This document shows positions 23,654 to 33,738 of a stretch of DNA of 64,000 nucleotides, piece by piece. Below the pieces are notes generated by a model that saw nothing but the letters and a program-made list of their open reading frames with translations, was not told where the DNA came from and did no database searches. The position numbers and the translations under genes were made by a program. The stretch lies in NCBI GenBank assembly GCA_002794775.1, contig NBAY01000015.1, positions 372,001 to 436,000 on the forward strand, given 5' to 3'. Source of the stretch: Porodaedalea pini (Eukaryota; Basidiomycota; Agaricomycetes; Hymenochaetales; Hymenochaetaceae). Positions within the stretch are counted from its first letter, which is position 1. Every line of letters begins with the position of its first letter.

Positions 23654-23921
23654 CAGCCATTTTCATAAGTCCTGTGACACGTGCATTTCACATGAAATGA
23701 GCTGTGTCTGAGCCAAAACGTCAAAAAATAGAATAAATGTTGATTTTCTCTGTAAATTCTGCGCAGTACCTGCTCATTACAGCCATTTTCATAAGTCCTG
23801 TGACACGTGCATGTCATGTGAAGTGAGCTGCATCAGAGCCAGAATGTCAAAAAATTAGAATGAATGCCTATCTTCTCTGTAAATTCTGCACAGTACCTGC
23901 TCATTAAGTACTCAAAAATAG

Positions 23922-25778
23922 GCATGGTTCTCAGGAGCAGAAATATGTAAAATAGGGAGCAATAAGTTGACTGTGTAGGTGGGTGGAGATCAAACAAGTG
24001 CAGCCAGTCTGTTCTCTCACCCATTTCCACTGAGATTCAAAAATTATGGCTCCCCTACATCTACCTATAAAATTCTTTCCCATGACTGTAAATTAAGTAT
24101 ATGACTATACCAACAGCTCCTGCAAGTCTGAAGCCAATCCATGCAGTATTCATGGTGCAGCAGCAAGGTTTGTGTTCCACTTTGAGCTCTTTCCACCTTC
24201 CTCTTCTCACAACAGGTCTTGCAGCACGGGCAAGAAGACCGCTAAGATTATGATTCTTTTTGTGTAATTATCAGACACATAAAAGCCATCTTCCCTGCAA
24301 GTTTCCTGTCCATTCACTTTGTGCTTCGACTGCTATGCTCAAATTTCTGTGCATACTACCAACACCTGTGAGCACGTGAGCATGTGTTAGCCAAGCCACT
24401 GCCATGCAAACATGAAAGCCAACACTCTACTTCCTCCTCCTCTCAGGTCGTTCCATGATGGTTTCAGGCAAGGCACTCTCAGATGATGCAAGACACATCA
24501 TATTCAGACTGTATCAGTCACGACTCTTCACCGTGCATGACCTGGCCAGGGTAATAGATATCCATCGAGCAACAATCCACCAAACTGTTGCTCAACACAA
24601 GCACATGGGGCATTTACGACAGGAGGGCACAAGGACTGGAAGACCAAGGTTGCTTGATTATGCAGATACACAGGTGAGTGCATTTTTTGAATTGTAATGA
24701 CTCACTGTGGCTAACTGAACTATAGTATCTCTTGAGCACGATAGAGCATCGCAAGGACCAGTACTTAGATGAGGTGAGGGAGGAGCTGGAAAGGGTAACA
24801 GGCAAGAAGGTTTCAGACACTACAGTATGGAGGTCTCTGCACCGGGCTGGGTTCACTCTGAAGACGGTGTGGTGATGCTTATGGCTTCACATCAGCAAAC
24901 TTACTCTGCTCAAGATATTGAAAAGGGCACTTGAACGCAGCGAGTCCGCTCAGCTCTGGTACACATTGAGAATGGGATCTCAATATGAGGCAGAACAGCT
25001 TGTCTTTGTCAACGAGAGTGCATGCGACTGATGTACCTTCTTGAGGAAGAAAGCATGGGCTTTGCAGGGTTATCAGGCATGTCAGAAAGTGATCTTTACA
25101 CAGGGAAAAAGGTGTGATGCTTACCTTTATGACTGCAGATCTGACTGCTTACCTCTTCTAGGTATTCGATCTTGCCCACAATCACTTCGACTGGCATGCT
25201 TGACTGTACAATACTGGAAGGATCCTTCAATGCCACCTCCTTCTCCACATTTATCAGGGATCTCTTGGACCACATGCAACCTTGGCCAGCCCAAAGTTCT
25301 GTCGTGGTGATAGACAACTGCACAATCCACAAGTCACTGGAAATCCGCAAACTCATTGAGTCAAGGTCCGTCTATTTTGACCTGTCATGCTGCAATGCAG
25401 GGCTCTTACTGATCTGACTCTGCACAGGGGCATGAAACTGGAATTTCTCCCTGTGTATTCTCCGGACTTCAACCCAATTGAGCTGGCATTCTCTCTGCTG
25501 AAATCTCAACTTTGTCAGGTCAAATTCAGTGATGAGGAAACGGACACTTTGGTATTCGCGAAGCTTTATGGTGAAACCATGTCTATCAGTGCTGCAGACT
25601 GTTGTGCTTTCTATCATCATTGCAGTTATCTCTGTTAGTGTCGGGTTTCTTCATCGAGTGGATACAGGCTTCCTTGTCACTGTCTCAACTGGTCCAACAA
25701 TGTAATATATTCTGTCTATATGATGTACACATAACTACTGTTCCTTGATGTGAGAAACATCCTCCTGCGCATATCGAA
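23922..25778. repeat. left arm of the long inverted repeat
   Basis: Reverse complement of 31,099-32,955, with no net length difference over 1,857 bp and identical translated segments. Its inner edge (25,735-25,778) is a copy of the last 44 nt of the cargo gene at 29,306-31,142, including its stop codon. Confidence 0.9.
24455..25638 (+). pseudogene. Tc1/mariner-type DD34E transposase, left copy, inactivated
   Basis: N-terminal helix-turn-helix region with HDLARVIDIHRATIHQTV and GRPRLLDYADTQ, then an intron at about 24,674-24,724. The catalytic domain has LVFVNESACD at about 25,005-25,030, an intron at about 25,108-25,161, VVVIDNCTIHKS, a 66-nt intron at 25,365-25,430 and FLPVYSPDFNPIE. With that intron removed, 34 residues separate the second Asp from the Glu, the canonical DD34E spacing. 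Lesions: the first catalytic Asp is Asn (VFVNES), a TGA follows SACD where the family usually has Arg, and the frame breaks near 24,870. GAC to AAC and CGA to TGA both fit CpG decay. A cut-and-paste transposase by family, but it cannot be active as written. Confidence 0.85.
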
Positions 25779-25789
25779 CAGTGTGAGTG

Positions 25790-25935
25790 AGTAATGCAAG
25801 ACTTGTCTCAACCTCTGCATCCTTCGCTCTTGGACCATATGCAGTCTTGCCATGCCCAAAGGCTATTGTAGTGATGGACAATGAGTTGAGCAGTGCAGAA
25901 CATCACGCACTCCATCATCATGGTCACTTTCTAGC
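25790..25935 (+). pseudogene. relic fragment of a second Tc1-type transposase
   Basis: TTGGACCATATGCAGTCTTG and the following bases, up to GATGGACAATGAG, resemble the transposase stretch at about 25,263-25,320 (DHMQPWPAQSS to VVIDN), at clearly lower identity and with stops. It lies just inside the left arm and is absent from the right arm, so it predates or is separate from the arm duplication. Confidence 0.5.
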
Positions 25936-26207
25936 AGTAAACTTCAATCATTGAATAAATAAAATGTACATTCTACACAACTAATCATACAAAACCCTGG
26001 TATTTCTGTATGAAAGAAGACTTAGTAGGAGGAATACAAAAGGAAATAGTAGACAAAAGGATTTGAGGCTATGCAAGAGCATGTGTCTGATTGTTCAGAC
26101 CAATTTGATCCATGCTGGAGTCCCTCCTCATTACCGCCGCTTCAGTGACCACCTTGGACACCTCGAGGTCATTGTCATGATGTCAGAGCAACTCTTCCGG
26201 AACTCTC
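25936..26207. other. unassigned sequence inside the composite
   Basis: No feature recognised. It lies between the relic transposase fragment and the 3' end of the minus-strand cargo gene. Confidence 0.3.
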
Positions 26208-28961
26208 TCAGTGATGTCCATGTCTACCCCCTCTTCTGGAGTAGCTGTATTCCCATCTCTGGTCATCTCTATCCTCTCTTCCGGAGTGGTAGTCGTGTCT
26301 CCATTTCCGGTTGCTTCTACCCTCTCTTCTACCCTCTCTTCTGTAGTTCTCGTAAGTCTGATCCCAGTCAATGGGGGGAGGTGGCCAGAATGAGGACAAA
26401 GTGAGGAGGGACCAGGATGTGTTTCCATGAGCCATGCCTCCCCTTCCGGCATTAAACAAATGAGAGGGGCCTGGCTGGAGTGAGGACAAAGTGGGGGGGG
26501 GGGATGGCAGGGATGTGTCTCCACGAGCCATGCCTCCCCTTGAATTAGAGGGGCCTTCGTCATGCGGGTAATCCAATTGATTCTTTTTTTTCTCTGGCCT
26601 CATCATAAGGGCATGATCATCAGTGGGACACTTGCAAAATGAGTTCGCAGATGACGATGGATAGGATTGCAATGCACTAGATTCCCATTCACTGGATCAC
26701 ACCGCATTGTCCACATGTGGAAGGGGGAACCCTACACTTATAGGTCTGTCAGGGATACTGTTATGCATGTTGATTCCCTGCTGGATGGCCAAAATCGCTC
26801 TGAAATGTGGAGCACACTCCTTAAACTTCCCCTGCAAAACGCCACGCTCCTCCAATGCTTTTATTGCAGCTTTATAAGATTTCACAGGCTCAGACATATC
26901 ATGGGCACCTCCATGTAATGCAGTTATGAGTGAGTCATAGGCATCTTCCTGCAATAGAATGTTAGCAATTCTGTCCTCCAAGAGCTTGAGAGCTGCCAAT
27001 AGTGCAGACAGGTCCTTGATGAAAGGCATATATGCCCTAAGATTCCTGTAATTCCTGGATAGCAAGTGCTTCAGACTGCCCACTGGCGCACTGGCCTCTG
27101 TGAGAAGTACTCGGTTGTCCAGTTCTTTGTATGACAAGCTTGCTTCATTACAAGGACCCACAACAAGACTGACATATTCTCTCATTTGACTATCGGCCGA
27201 CTTGAAATCATATTTTTCCATTCCCTCCAGTTGTGGTATCGGGGAAGCACTAAACAAGATATCCACATCCTCTTTTTGTTGCCTGAAGGCGAGACCAAGT
27301 ACGTATGCGATTCGGTTGACAGAATCACGTGTAAGTCTCTTTTTCAAATCAAATTGCACGCCCAATACAGTATCGCAAGGGGTAGAGCCCACATTGGAGA
27401 GTTGGGAAGAGTGCGTGGAGTAGTGAGCAGAGCCTCTTTTAGGCCAACTCTTTTTATACTTTTGCTGATACTGATCAAAAATCCACATCACTTTGTGGCC
27501 TGTGAAACTCTCAATTTTGCTCTTAGTCTCGGGTTTCCCCTGTAGCTCCATGGATATCTTGGATGCCTGTGGAAGTCTGCTCCTAATAACTTCCACCAGA
27601 ACATAAGCATCCACATCACTGTATTGGGCCTGGTTGCAGAAAGGTTTGCAATTTTCATATCCTGCCTGTTCTACCCTCACAGCAAAGGAAAGCGAAGTGT
27701 TCATCTCCTAGAAACTCAGCCGTTCATGAGCATGCATAAAAGCAACTACCAAGTCATGCAAGTTTTGGACTACCTTCTCTCTGTCATAGTTCAGATAGAG
27801 TTGCCCGAGATTGAATGTGTAGTTTTTTGTTATATTGGCAATTGATTTGAATGCCTCAAAGGGCATGCCAGGGCCTGCCTTTGGGGTTTGAGCGCACTGC
27901 ACAAGGTCCCTCAAGACCTGTTTGTATGACCACAGGTCATACACTGTGTTTTGCTGAATATGAGGGTGGTCAATCAGGATGAAATAATGAATCCTTTTAG
28001 GCTTGCAGACATCCTCATTATTTGAAGTGTTTCCTGAGCAGTAGCAAATCTGCAGGACACGCTCCACAACACTGAATCCCATAAGGAGTATAATCTTTCC
28101 TTCCTCGATTAATTTTCAAAGGTGCAACTTATCTGCCGCTTCAGGCTCCTAAATCAGAATGTGAGAATCAAGTAGAGTGATACTAGAGAAGGAGCTTTAC
28201 CCTGAGAATAGCATCCGTATGAAGACTAAGTACACTATGTATTTCATCTTCTACTCGATGCGCATTGATTTCGCTTTGTTCACTTTTCTCCTCCAATGTA
28301 TTAACCCGATCCGTGACAATAAGAAGGCCAACCTGGGCCTCTGAAGAACGTGCCTCATCAGCTGCAGCAACATCTTGAACAGTTCGAAGCACAGTGGCCT
28401 CACTTGTGTGGATTTGTGACTCAAGTTGGGTCATCCTAGCCAAGAGAGAATCATAATCTTTTCTGGCGTGAAGACGTTTTTTATGCCGCTTTGACTTTTC
28501 CTCAATCTGACCATGCTTAGCAACAGCTGCCTCCACAATTACCACAACTTCGTCATAGGACTATGATGCCTTCACTTGAATGAGCTGCTTCTTTAGTGCT
28601 GCACTTTCGGACGCTGAAAAATAGTGCACAGATGCATCAGGACAATCCCGCAGCAATTGTATAAATAGTACTTATGGCTACTACGACTAGATTCCTCCCC
28701 TGAACTCTCTCAAGCCACTTCCTTTCCCTTTCCTTTTGAATCATTCTCTGCAGGTCCTTCAGAAGAAACTTCATCTGACATCACGTCAGAAGGGCCCATG
28801 GAACTTACCAGGGAAGACATATGCTTACCAGATAGCACCTCTTGCAACTGCTCAGAGTCTTCCATGGTGTCTTCATGATCATGAACTTCACTGGGTGCTA
28901 CACAAAATGCCTGTTTGTAAGCCACCAAAGACTTAGAACATGGCGATCTATTCCATACCAT
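26208..28961 (-). pseudogene. large cargo gene of unknown function, coiled coil to Arg-rich tail
   Basis: One reading path across four blocks: an acidic start at 28,961 (HEDTMEDSEQLQEVL, then SKGKGKE); a coiled-coil-like block at 28,640-28,190 (LLARMTQLESQIHTSEATVL); a central globular block at 28,140-26,700 (for example IHYFILIDHPHIQQNTVYDL and RNLRAYMPFIKDLSALL); and an Arg/Gly-rich tail at 26,690-26,208 (SNSRGGMARGD, REGRREGRSNRKWRH). Single stops between blocks at about 28,562 (TAG), 28,107 (TGA), 27,708 (TAG) and 26,697 (TGA) do not change the frame. Two could come from CGA by CpG decay and two from CAG by C to T. One intron lies near 28,140-28,195. The RGG-type tail suggests nucleic-acid binding, which is inference. 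No known family recognised. Confidence 0.5.
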
Positions 28962-29305
28962 TAACCATGACTATGTCACTGGAAGGATCCATAGGATGCT
29001 ATCCAGCTTGTCCTTCCATAGCAATGAGTACTTATAGGGGTGAGCGATGAGGCGGGAGAGCAAGACTGATGGGGATGGGAGGAGAAGGATGAGAGATAAA
29101 GATGAGACTGGTGCATTTTGATGCCCTGAACCCTCCTTTTGTATTCTTGCTGCATTGGGATAGCCAGTTCCCTACCTTCAACCTTGGTCCACAATGGCTC
29201 AGTTGGCATGAAAGCAATAGTCATGAAGGAGGTAGAGGTCGCTGACATCTTTCGGGAGGCTTAGGTACCAAAATATTCAGTAAGCAAAAATATCCAATGC
29301 TCTAA
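28962..29305. promoter_or_regulatory. shared divergent promoter region of the two cargo genes
   Basis: A 344-bp spacer between the starts of the minus-strand and plus-strand cargo genes. No clear TATA box is seen on either side. The divergent layout suggests coordinated expression, which is inference. Confidence 0.35.
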
Positions 29306-31142
29306 GTGAAATCAAATTGTGTTTCTTTTCCTGACCCCACAATGCTGCCTCAACATGTCAGAAAGAAGTCCAAAAATCTCAAAGACGGCAAAGAACTAGC
29401 TGCAGAATTAGCTATGCAGATGAAGAAATGCCCTGTTGGTTGCTCCAGGAAAAATGAAGTCCCCAATCAGGTCCCCGAAACTCCCACAAAAAAGCAGTCA
29501 AAATTGAGTGGGAAGAAATATGCTACAACAGCAAAGCCGACCTGCTGAACTGTGAGTTGTGAAATTTGATGCAAATGCTCTCTCTGACCGATTTTCATGC
29601 CCATAGCCATGCAAGAAGGGCAATGACAAGGATACAGTTGAACAGGAGCATTTGCCTGAAGATCAGGGGGATATATCCATTGCAGACGTCGTTTGGGCTT
29701 CAGGACTTGGCTTGAATGACACTATGAATGAAACACAGGGTTTTGACAATGACAGATTGGCCTTTGATGAAATTCCTGACTCCCCTGACAAGCCTGATGA
29801 GTGTTCTTTCCATCTTGATGATGGTATGAAACCTCCATTCATTGTTGCCTAAGGCTGTGGCTAAGAAAAGTATAGCTGGCAAGTACGTGGACTGGAATAC
29901 TCCCTCCCTTGGACATGCAAAAGCTTATGGATGGATCACATTGACACCTGCTGCAGAGAAAAAGCCCAAACTGGAAGTCATGGTAAAAATTCATGACGGT
30001 ACTGGCATGCGAGACATGAAGATCAACTCCAAGATGTTGCTGGCTGATTTGATCAATGAAGCGGTTTCAATCACCCAGGGCCATTCTACATTCGACCAAC
30101 TTGGTTACACAGCTTGCTGGTCTGTGAAGTCTGGGACAAAGCTCAAACCAGAATATTTGAATACACAAGACCAGTTGGACGCGCTGTTCAAATGAGTTCA
30201 CAGGCATCAAGCAGCTGAAAAGAAGAAGAAATGAGGTAACGAAAACCCTGAAATTGTCATTCAGAATCTCAGTAATCAGGTTTGTCTATAGTATTTGATG
30301 TATAAAGTGGTTCCTGACATGCAGTGAAGAATACACATGGGAACAATGGGAACAGCAATAAACAGCAAAGTGCGACTAGAACAAATGTGACTCCTTCAGG
30401 GGTCACTGGTGCTAAGGAAGCTTATGATGCTGCACTCAAACGGATTATGGTGCAAATTGCAGCAGCATTCAAATGTGATAAACACGACAGCAGGCTCTGT
30501 GGTAAAATAAGAGGGTCAAAAGACCATCTTATGTATTCCAACAAACATCTTGTTGAACATGCAAAACTGATTGTGAGTCCATTGACAAAGCACAATCTCA
30601 CTGGACTAAAAGCATACTTTGTCCAGTATAAGAATACTCCCAGAGTCAAAGTGGATGAAGTACTGGGGCAACTGAAAGTATTGGACAAGCAGTGGAAAGC
30701 AGCTGACAATGCCAGTGCAGGAACTGGCTCTGACATAGCAACTGGGCCTACAACATCCCTCCCCAACAGTGCTCCTGTGACAGCCAGAACAGTGGCAACT
30801 GTAGTGCCAATGCAACCTTTCAACCAGCCAGTCATTGCCCAGCACTATGAAATGCATAACCAGGTGATAGCTGAGCGCAGGCCACGCAATTACCCTTCTG
30901 TTTGGAATTGGATTGAATCATTGCACGATGACATGGAGAGAGGCCACGATGACTACCAATACAGGTCTCTGCTACCTGTTTTCGAGGCCAATGATGTTAA
31001 ACACTTGGATGACTTGGCTTACTTAGAATTTGGAAGGCTTGAGAAGATGGTTATTGATGCTCAAGTGGAGGCAAGCATTGGGTTACTCAATCATATCATT
31101 CGATATGCACAGGAGGATGTTTCTCACATCAAGGAACAGTAG
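29306..31142 (+). CDS. plus-strand cargo gene of unknown function
   Basis: Exonic blocks: 29,306-29,548 (Lys-rich, CPVGCSRKNEVPN), 29,605-29,852 (acidic, DIPDSPDKPDE-like), 29,848-30,195 (KYVDWNTPSLGHAKAYGWIT), a decayed or spliced part at 30,195-30,320, and 30,324-31,142 (273 codons). The last block ends with YPSVWNWIESLHDDMERGHD and FEANDVKHLDDLAYL, which looks like a small helical SAM-type domain. Likely short introns near 29,549-29,605 and 30,285-30,325; a TGA at 30,193-30,195 needs splicing or is a lesion. The final 44 nt lie inside the right arm and are duplicated in the left arm, so this gene was next to the transposase copy when the arm was duplicated. Function unknown. Confidence 0.5.
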
Positions 31143-33098
31143 TTATGTGTACATCATATAGACAGAATATATTACATTGTTGGACCAGTTGAGACAGTGA
31201 CAAGGAAGCCTGTATCCACTCGATGAAGAAACCCGACACTAACAGAGATAACTGCAATGATGATAGAAAGCACAACAGTCTGCAGCACTGATAGACATGG
31301 TTTCACCATAAAGCTTCGCGAATACCAAAGTGTCCGTTTCCTCATCACTGAATTTGACCTGACAAAGTTGAGATTTCAGCAGAGAGAATGCCAGCTCAAT
31401 TGGGTTGAAGTCCGGAGAATACACAGGGAGAAATTCCAGTTTCATGCCCCTGTGCAGAGTCAGATCAGTAAGAGCCCTGCATTGCAGCATGACAGGTCAA
31501 AATAGACGGACCTTGACTCAATGAGTTTGCGGATTTCCAGTGACTTGTGGATTGTGCAGTTGTCTATCACCACGACAGAACTTTGGGCTGGCCAAGGTTG
31601 CATGTGGTCCAAGAGATCCCTGATAAATGTGGAGAAGGAGGTGGCATTGAAGGATCCTTCCAGTATTGTACAGTCAAGCATGCCAGTCGAAGTGATTGTG
31701 GGCAAGATCGAATACCTAGAAGAGGTAAGCAGTCAGATCTGCAGTCATAAAGGTAAGCATCACACCTTTTTCCCTGTGTAAAGATCACTTTCTGACATGC
31801 CTGATAACCCTGCAAAGCCCATGCTTTCTTCCTCAAGAAGGTACATCAGTCGCATGCACTCTCGTTGACAAAGACAAGCTGTTCTGCCTCATATTGAGAT
31901 CCCATTCTCAATGTGTACCAGAGCTGAGCGGACTCGCTGCGTTCAAGTGCCCTTTTCAATATCTTGAGCAGAGTAAGTTTGCTGATGTGAAGCCATAAGC
32001 ATCACCACACCGTCTTCAGAGTGAACCCAGCCCGGTGCAGAGACCTCCATACTGTAGTGTCTGAAACCTTCTTGCCTGTTACCCTTTCCAGCTCCTCCCT
32101 CACCTCATCTAAGTACTGGTCCTTGCGATGCTCTATCGTGCTCAAGAGATACTATAGTTCAGTTAGCCACAGTGAGTCATTACAATTCAAAAAATGCACT
32201 CACCTGTGTATCTGCATAATCAAGCAACCTTGGTCTTCCAGTCCTTGTGCCCTCCTGTCGTAAATGCCCCATGTGCTTGTGTTGAGCAACAGTTTGGTGG
32301 ATTGTTGCTCGATGGATATCTATTACCCTGGCCAGGTCATGCACGGTGAAGAGTCGTGACTGATACAGTCTGAATATGATGTGTCTTGCATCATCTGAGA
32401 GTGCCTTGCCTGAAACCATCATGGAACGACCTGAGAGGAGGAGGAAGTAGAGTGTTGGCTTTCATGTTTGCATGGCAGTGGCTTGGCTAACACATGCTCA
32501 CGTGCTCACAGGTGTTGGTAGTATGCACAGAAATTTGAGCATAGCAGTCGAAGCACAAAGTGAATGGACAGGAAACTTGCAGGGAAGATGGCTTTTATGT
32601 GTCTGATAATTACACAAAAAGAATCATAATCTTAGCGGTCTTCTTGCCCGTGCTGCAAGACCTGTTGTGAGAAGAGGAAGGTGGAAAGAGCTCAAAGTGG
32701 AACACAAACCTTGCTGCTGCACCATGAATACTGCATGGATTGGCTTCAGACTTGCAGGAGCTGTTGGTATAGTCATATACTTAATTTACAGTCATGGGAA
32801 AGAATTTTATAGGTAGATGTAGGGGAGCCATAATTTTTGAATCTCAGTGGAAATGGGTGAGAGAACAGACTGGCTGCACTTGTTTGATCTCCACCCACCT
32901 ACACAGTCAACTTATTGCTCCCTATTTTACATATTTCTGCTCCTGAGAACCATGCATATTTTTTTGAGTACTTAATGAGCAGGTACTGTGCAGAATTTAC
33001 AGAGAAAATCAACATTTATTCTATTTTTTGACGTTTTGGCTCAGACGCGGCTCATTTCACGTGAAATGCACATGTCGCAGGACTTATGAAAATGGCTG
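31099..33098. repeat. right arm of the long inverted repeat and right element end
   Basis: Mirror of the left arm up to 32,955. The outermost 143 bp differ from the left arm's adjoining copy but match the extra terminal segment at 23,654-23,777. It ends GGCTG followed by TA at 33,099-33,100. Confidence 0.88.
31239..32422 (-). pseudogene. Tc1/mariner-type DD34E transposase, right copy, inactivated
   Basis: Mirror image of the left copy with identical encoded segments: HDLARVIDIHRATIHQTV, VFVNESACD then TGA, VVVIDNCTIHKS and SPDFNPIE. It carries the same Asp-to-Asn change and the same stop, so both copies became inactive before or during the event that made the arms identical. It faces the cargo genes. 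Confidence 0.85.
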
Positions 33099-33100
33099 TA

Positions 33101-33650
33101 AACCATGAGTATCTTTTTCACTTATTAATTACACAAAAAAGTCTGAATGTTTTGTGCAGGCAGGGGTTGGACCTCGACCTGCCGAAAAATAAGAAACATA
33201 GGAAGTAGGCCAAATGGCATTATGTTTGAATGGCTGCTAATTTTGGGGCTTGATTATGTTCTCGTAACTAATGCACTCTTTCTCATTTATGCCATCCTGG
33301 GTTTAATAGAACCGTTCAAGCAGAGAATGGTTATAATTCTCAGCAACGGTTTTTCCTCTTTTTCTTTTTCTTTTTCTTTTTCTTTTTCTTTTTCTTTTCT
33401 TCCTATAGTGATCCGTTCTCATTTGAACTGATCGCGCATAGTTGGATATTGATTTCATAAGAACCGTTCAAGCGGATAACAGTTATAATGTCAGCAGAAG
33501 TTTCTTTTCCTATCCTTTTACTTTTTTTCCCATTCTGATCCGTTTTCAGTTGAACGGATCTTGTGTAGTTAGGCTTGGACATTGGACAGTTCACATGTTG
33601 TGTCATGATCCATTCAAAACAGTGCACTTGTACATAGACTGTATATATAT
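33101..33650. repeat. subterminal palindrome array of the KDZ-type element
   Basis: Several copies of GAACCGTTCAAGC and of GATCCGTT...GAACGGATC, for example GAACCGTTCAAGC at about 33,311 and 33,461 and imperfect hairpins at about 33,409-33,433 and 33,539-33,562. They share their core with the terminal GGTTAGATCGGTTC hairpins, as expected of clustered transposase-binding sites. No coding sequence. Confidence 0.65.
33354..33401. repeat. hexanucleotide microsatellite (CTTTTT)n
   Basis: About seven to eight tandem CTTTTT units between two of the subterminal palindromes. It is not a telomeric repeat. Confidence 0.9.
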
Positions 33651-33731
33651 ATATTAGATCAGTTCTTAAGACAAAGAACCGATCTAACCGGTTTTCGGTC
33701 TCTCCGATGAACGAACTTGATGTGAAGTTAC
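33650..33731. repeat. right terminal inverted repeat of the KDZ-type element
   Basis: Its reverse complement aligns with 7062-7140 (CAAGTT, GGTTAGATCGGTTC) and it also forms a stem between TTAGATCAGTTCT and AGAACCGATCTAA. Its outer edge is at the 7-bp duplication. Confidence 0.8.
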
Positions 33732-33738
33732 CCTCACA
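33732..33738. repeat. right target-site duplication (CCTCACA)
   Basis: Second copy of the 7-bp word at 7055-7061. The repeat unit resumes here with AACCCTCTCATTTGATC. Confidence 0.8.

Larger units (their letters stand above)
23654..33098. mobile_element. 9.4-kb Tc1/mariner-type composite element with two cargo genes
   Basis: The outer ends are CAGCCATTTTCATAAGTCCTG and its inverse, next to TA. Two inverted arms, 23,922-25,778 and 31,099-32,955, mirror each other exactly in length (left plus right coordinate is 56,877 at every landmark checked) and encode identical protein segments. Each arm has an inward-facing DD34E transposase pseudogene. Between them lie a minus-strand gene (26,208-28,961) and a plus-strand gene (29,306-31,142) that diverge from a 0.35-kb spacer. 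The plan resembles a bacterial composite transposon: inverted transposase copies bounding cargo. The left end carries a duplicated 124-bp terminal segment (23,654-23,777). Whether it ever moved as one unit is inference. Confidence 0.75.
7062..33731. mobile_element. giant KDZ-type DNA transposon with nested elements and cargo
   Basis: The boundaries come from empty-site comparison with the units at 41.4-42.8 and 46.8-48.2 kb. The target sequence is interrupted by 26,670 bp and flanked by a 7-bp duplication. The first and last roughly 85 bp are imperfect inverted repeats sharing CAAGTT and GGTTAGATCGGTTC. The gene nearest the left end (7351-11097, minus) encodes a KDZ (Kyakuja-Dileera-Zisupton) transposase, the natural candidate for the element's own enzyme. 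The interior holds a split Spt5-like gene, unrecognised genes, two foldback MITEs and a 9.4-kb Tc1-type composite. Assigning the ends to the KDZ enzyme is inference; the insertion itself is read directly. KDZ elements are known from basidiomycetes and can be large and carry other genes. Confidence 0.85.

Noticed and set aside
26183..26563. Alternative Pro/His-rich minus-strand frame at the end of the cargo gene
   Set aside because: It overlaps the RGG-tail frame, which is in phase with the upstream 335-codon block and so is the better reading.
30422..30835. Minus-strand open frame of 137 codons
   Set aside because: Antisense to the 273-codon plus-strand cargo exon, which has the better protein character and a conserved 3' end.
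31257..31781. Plus-strand frames over the right Tc1 transposase (and their mirror images at 25,096-25,620)
   Set aside because: Shadows of the transposase on the other strand; the motifs HTH, IDN and DFNPIE are all on the minus strand here.
33354..33401. CTTTTT array considered as telomeric or centromeric repeat
   Set aside because: Short simple-sequence tract inside a transposon end; it lacks the TTAGGG-type unit of basidiomycete telomeres.
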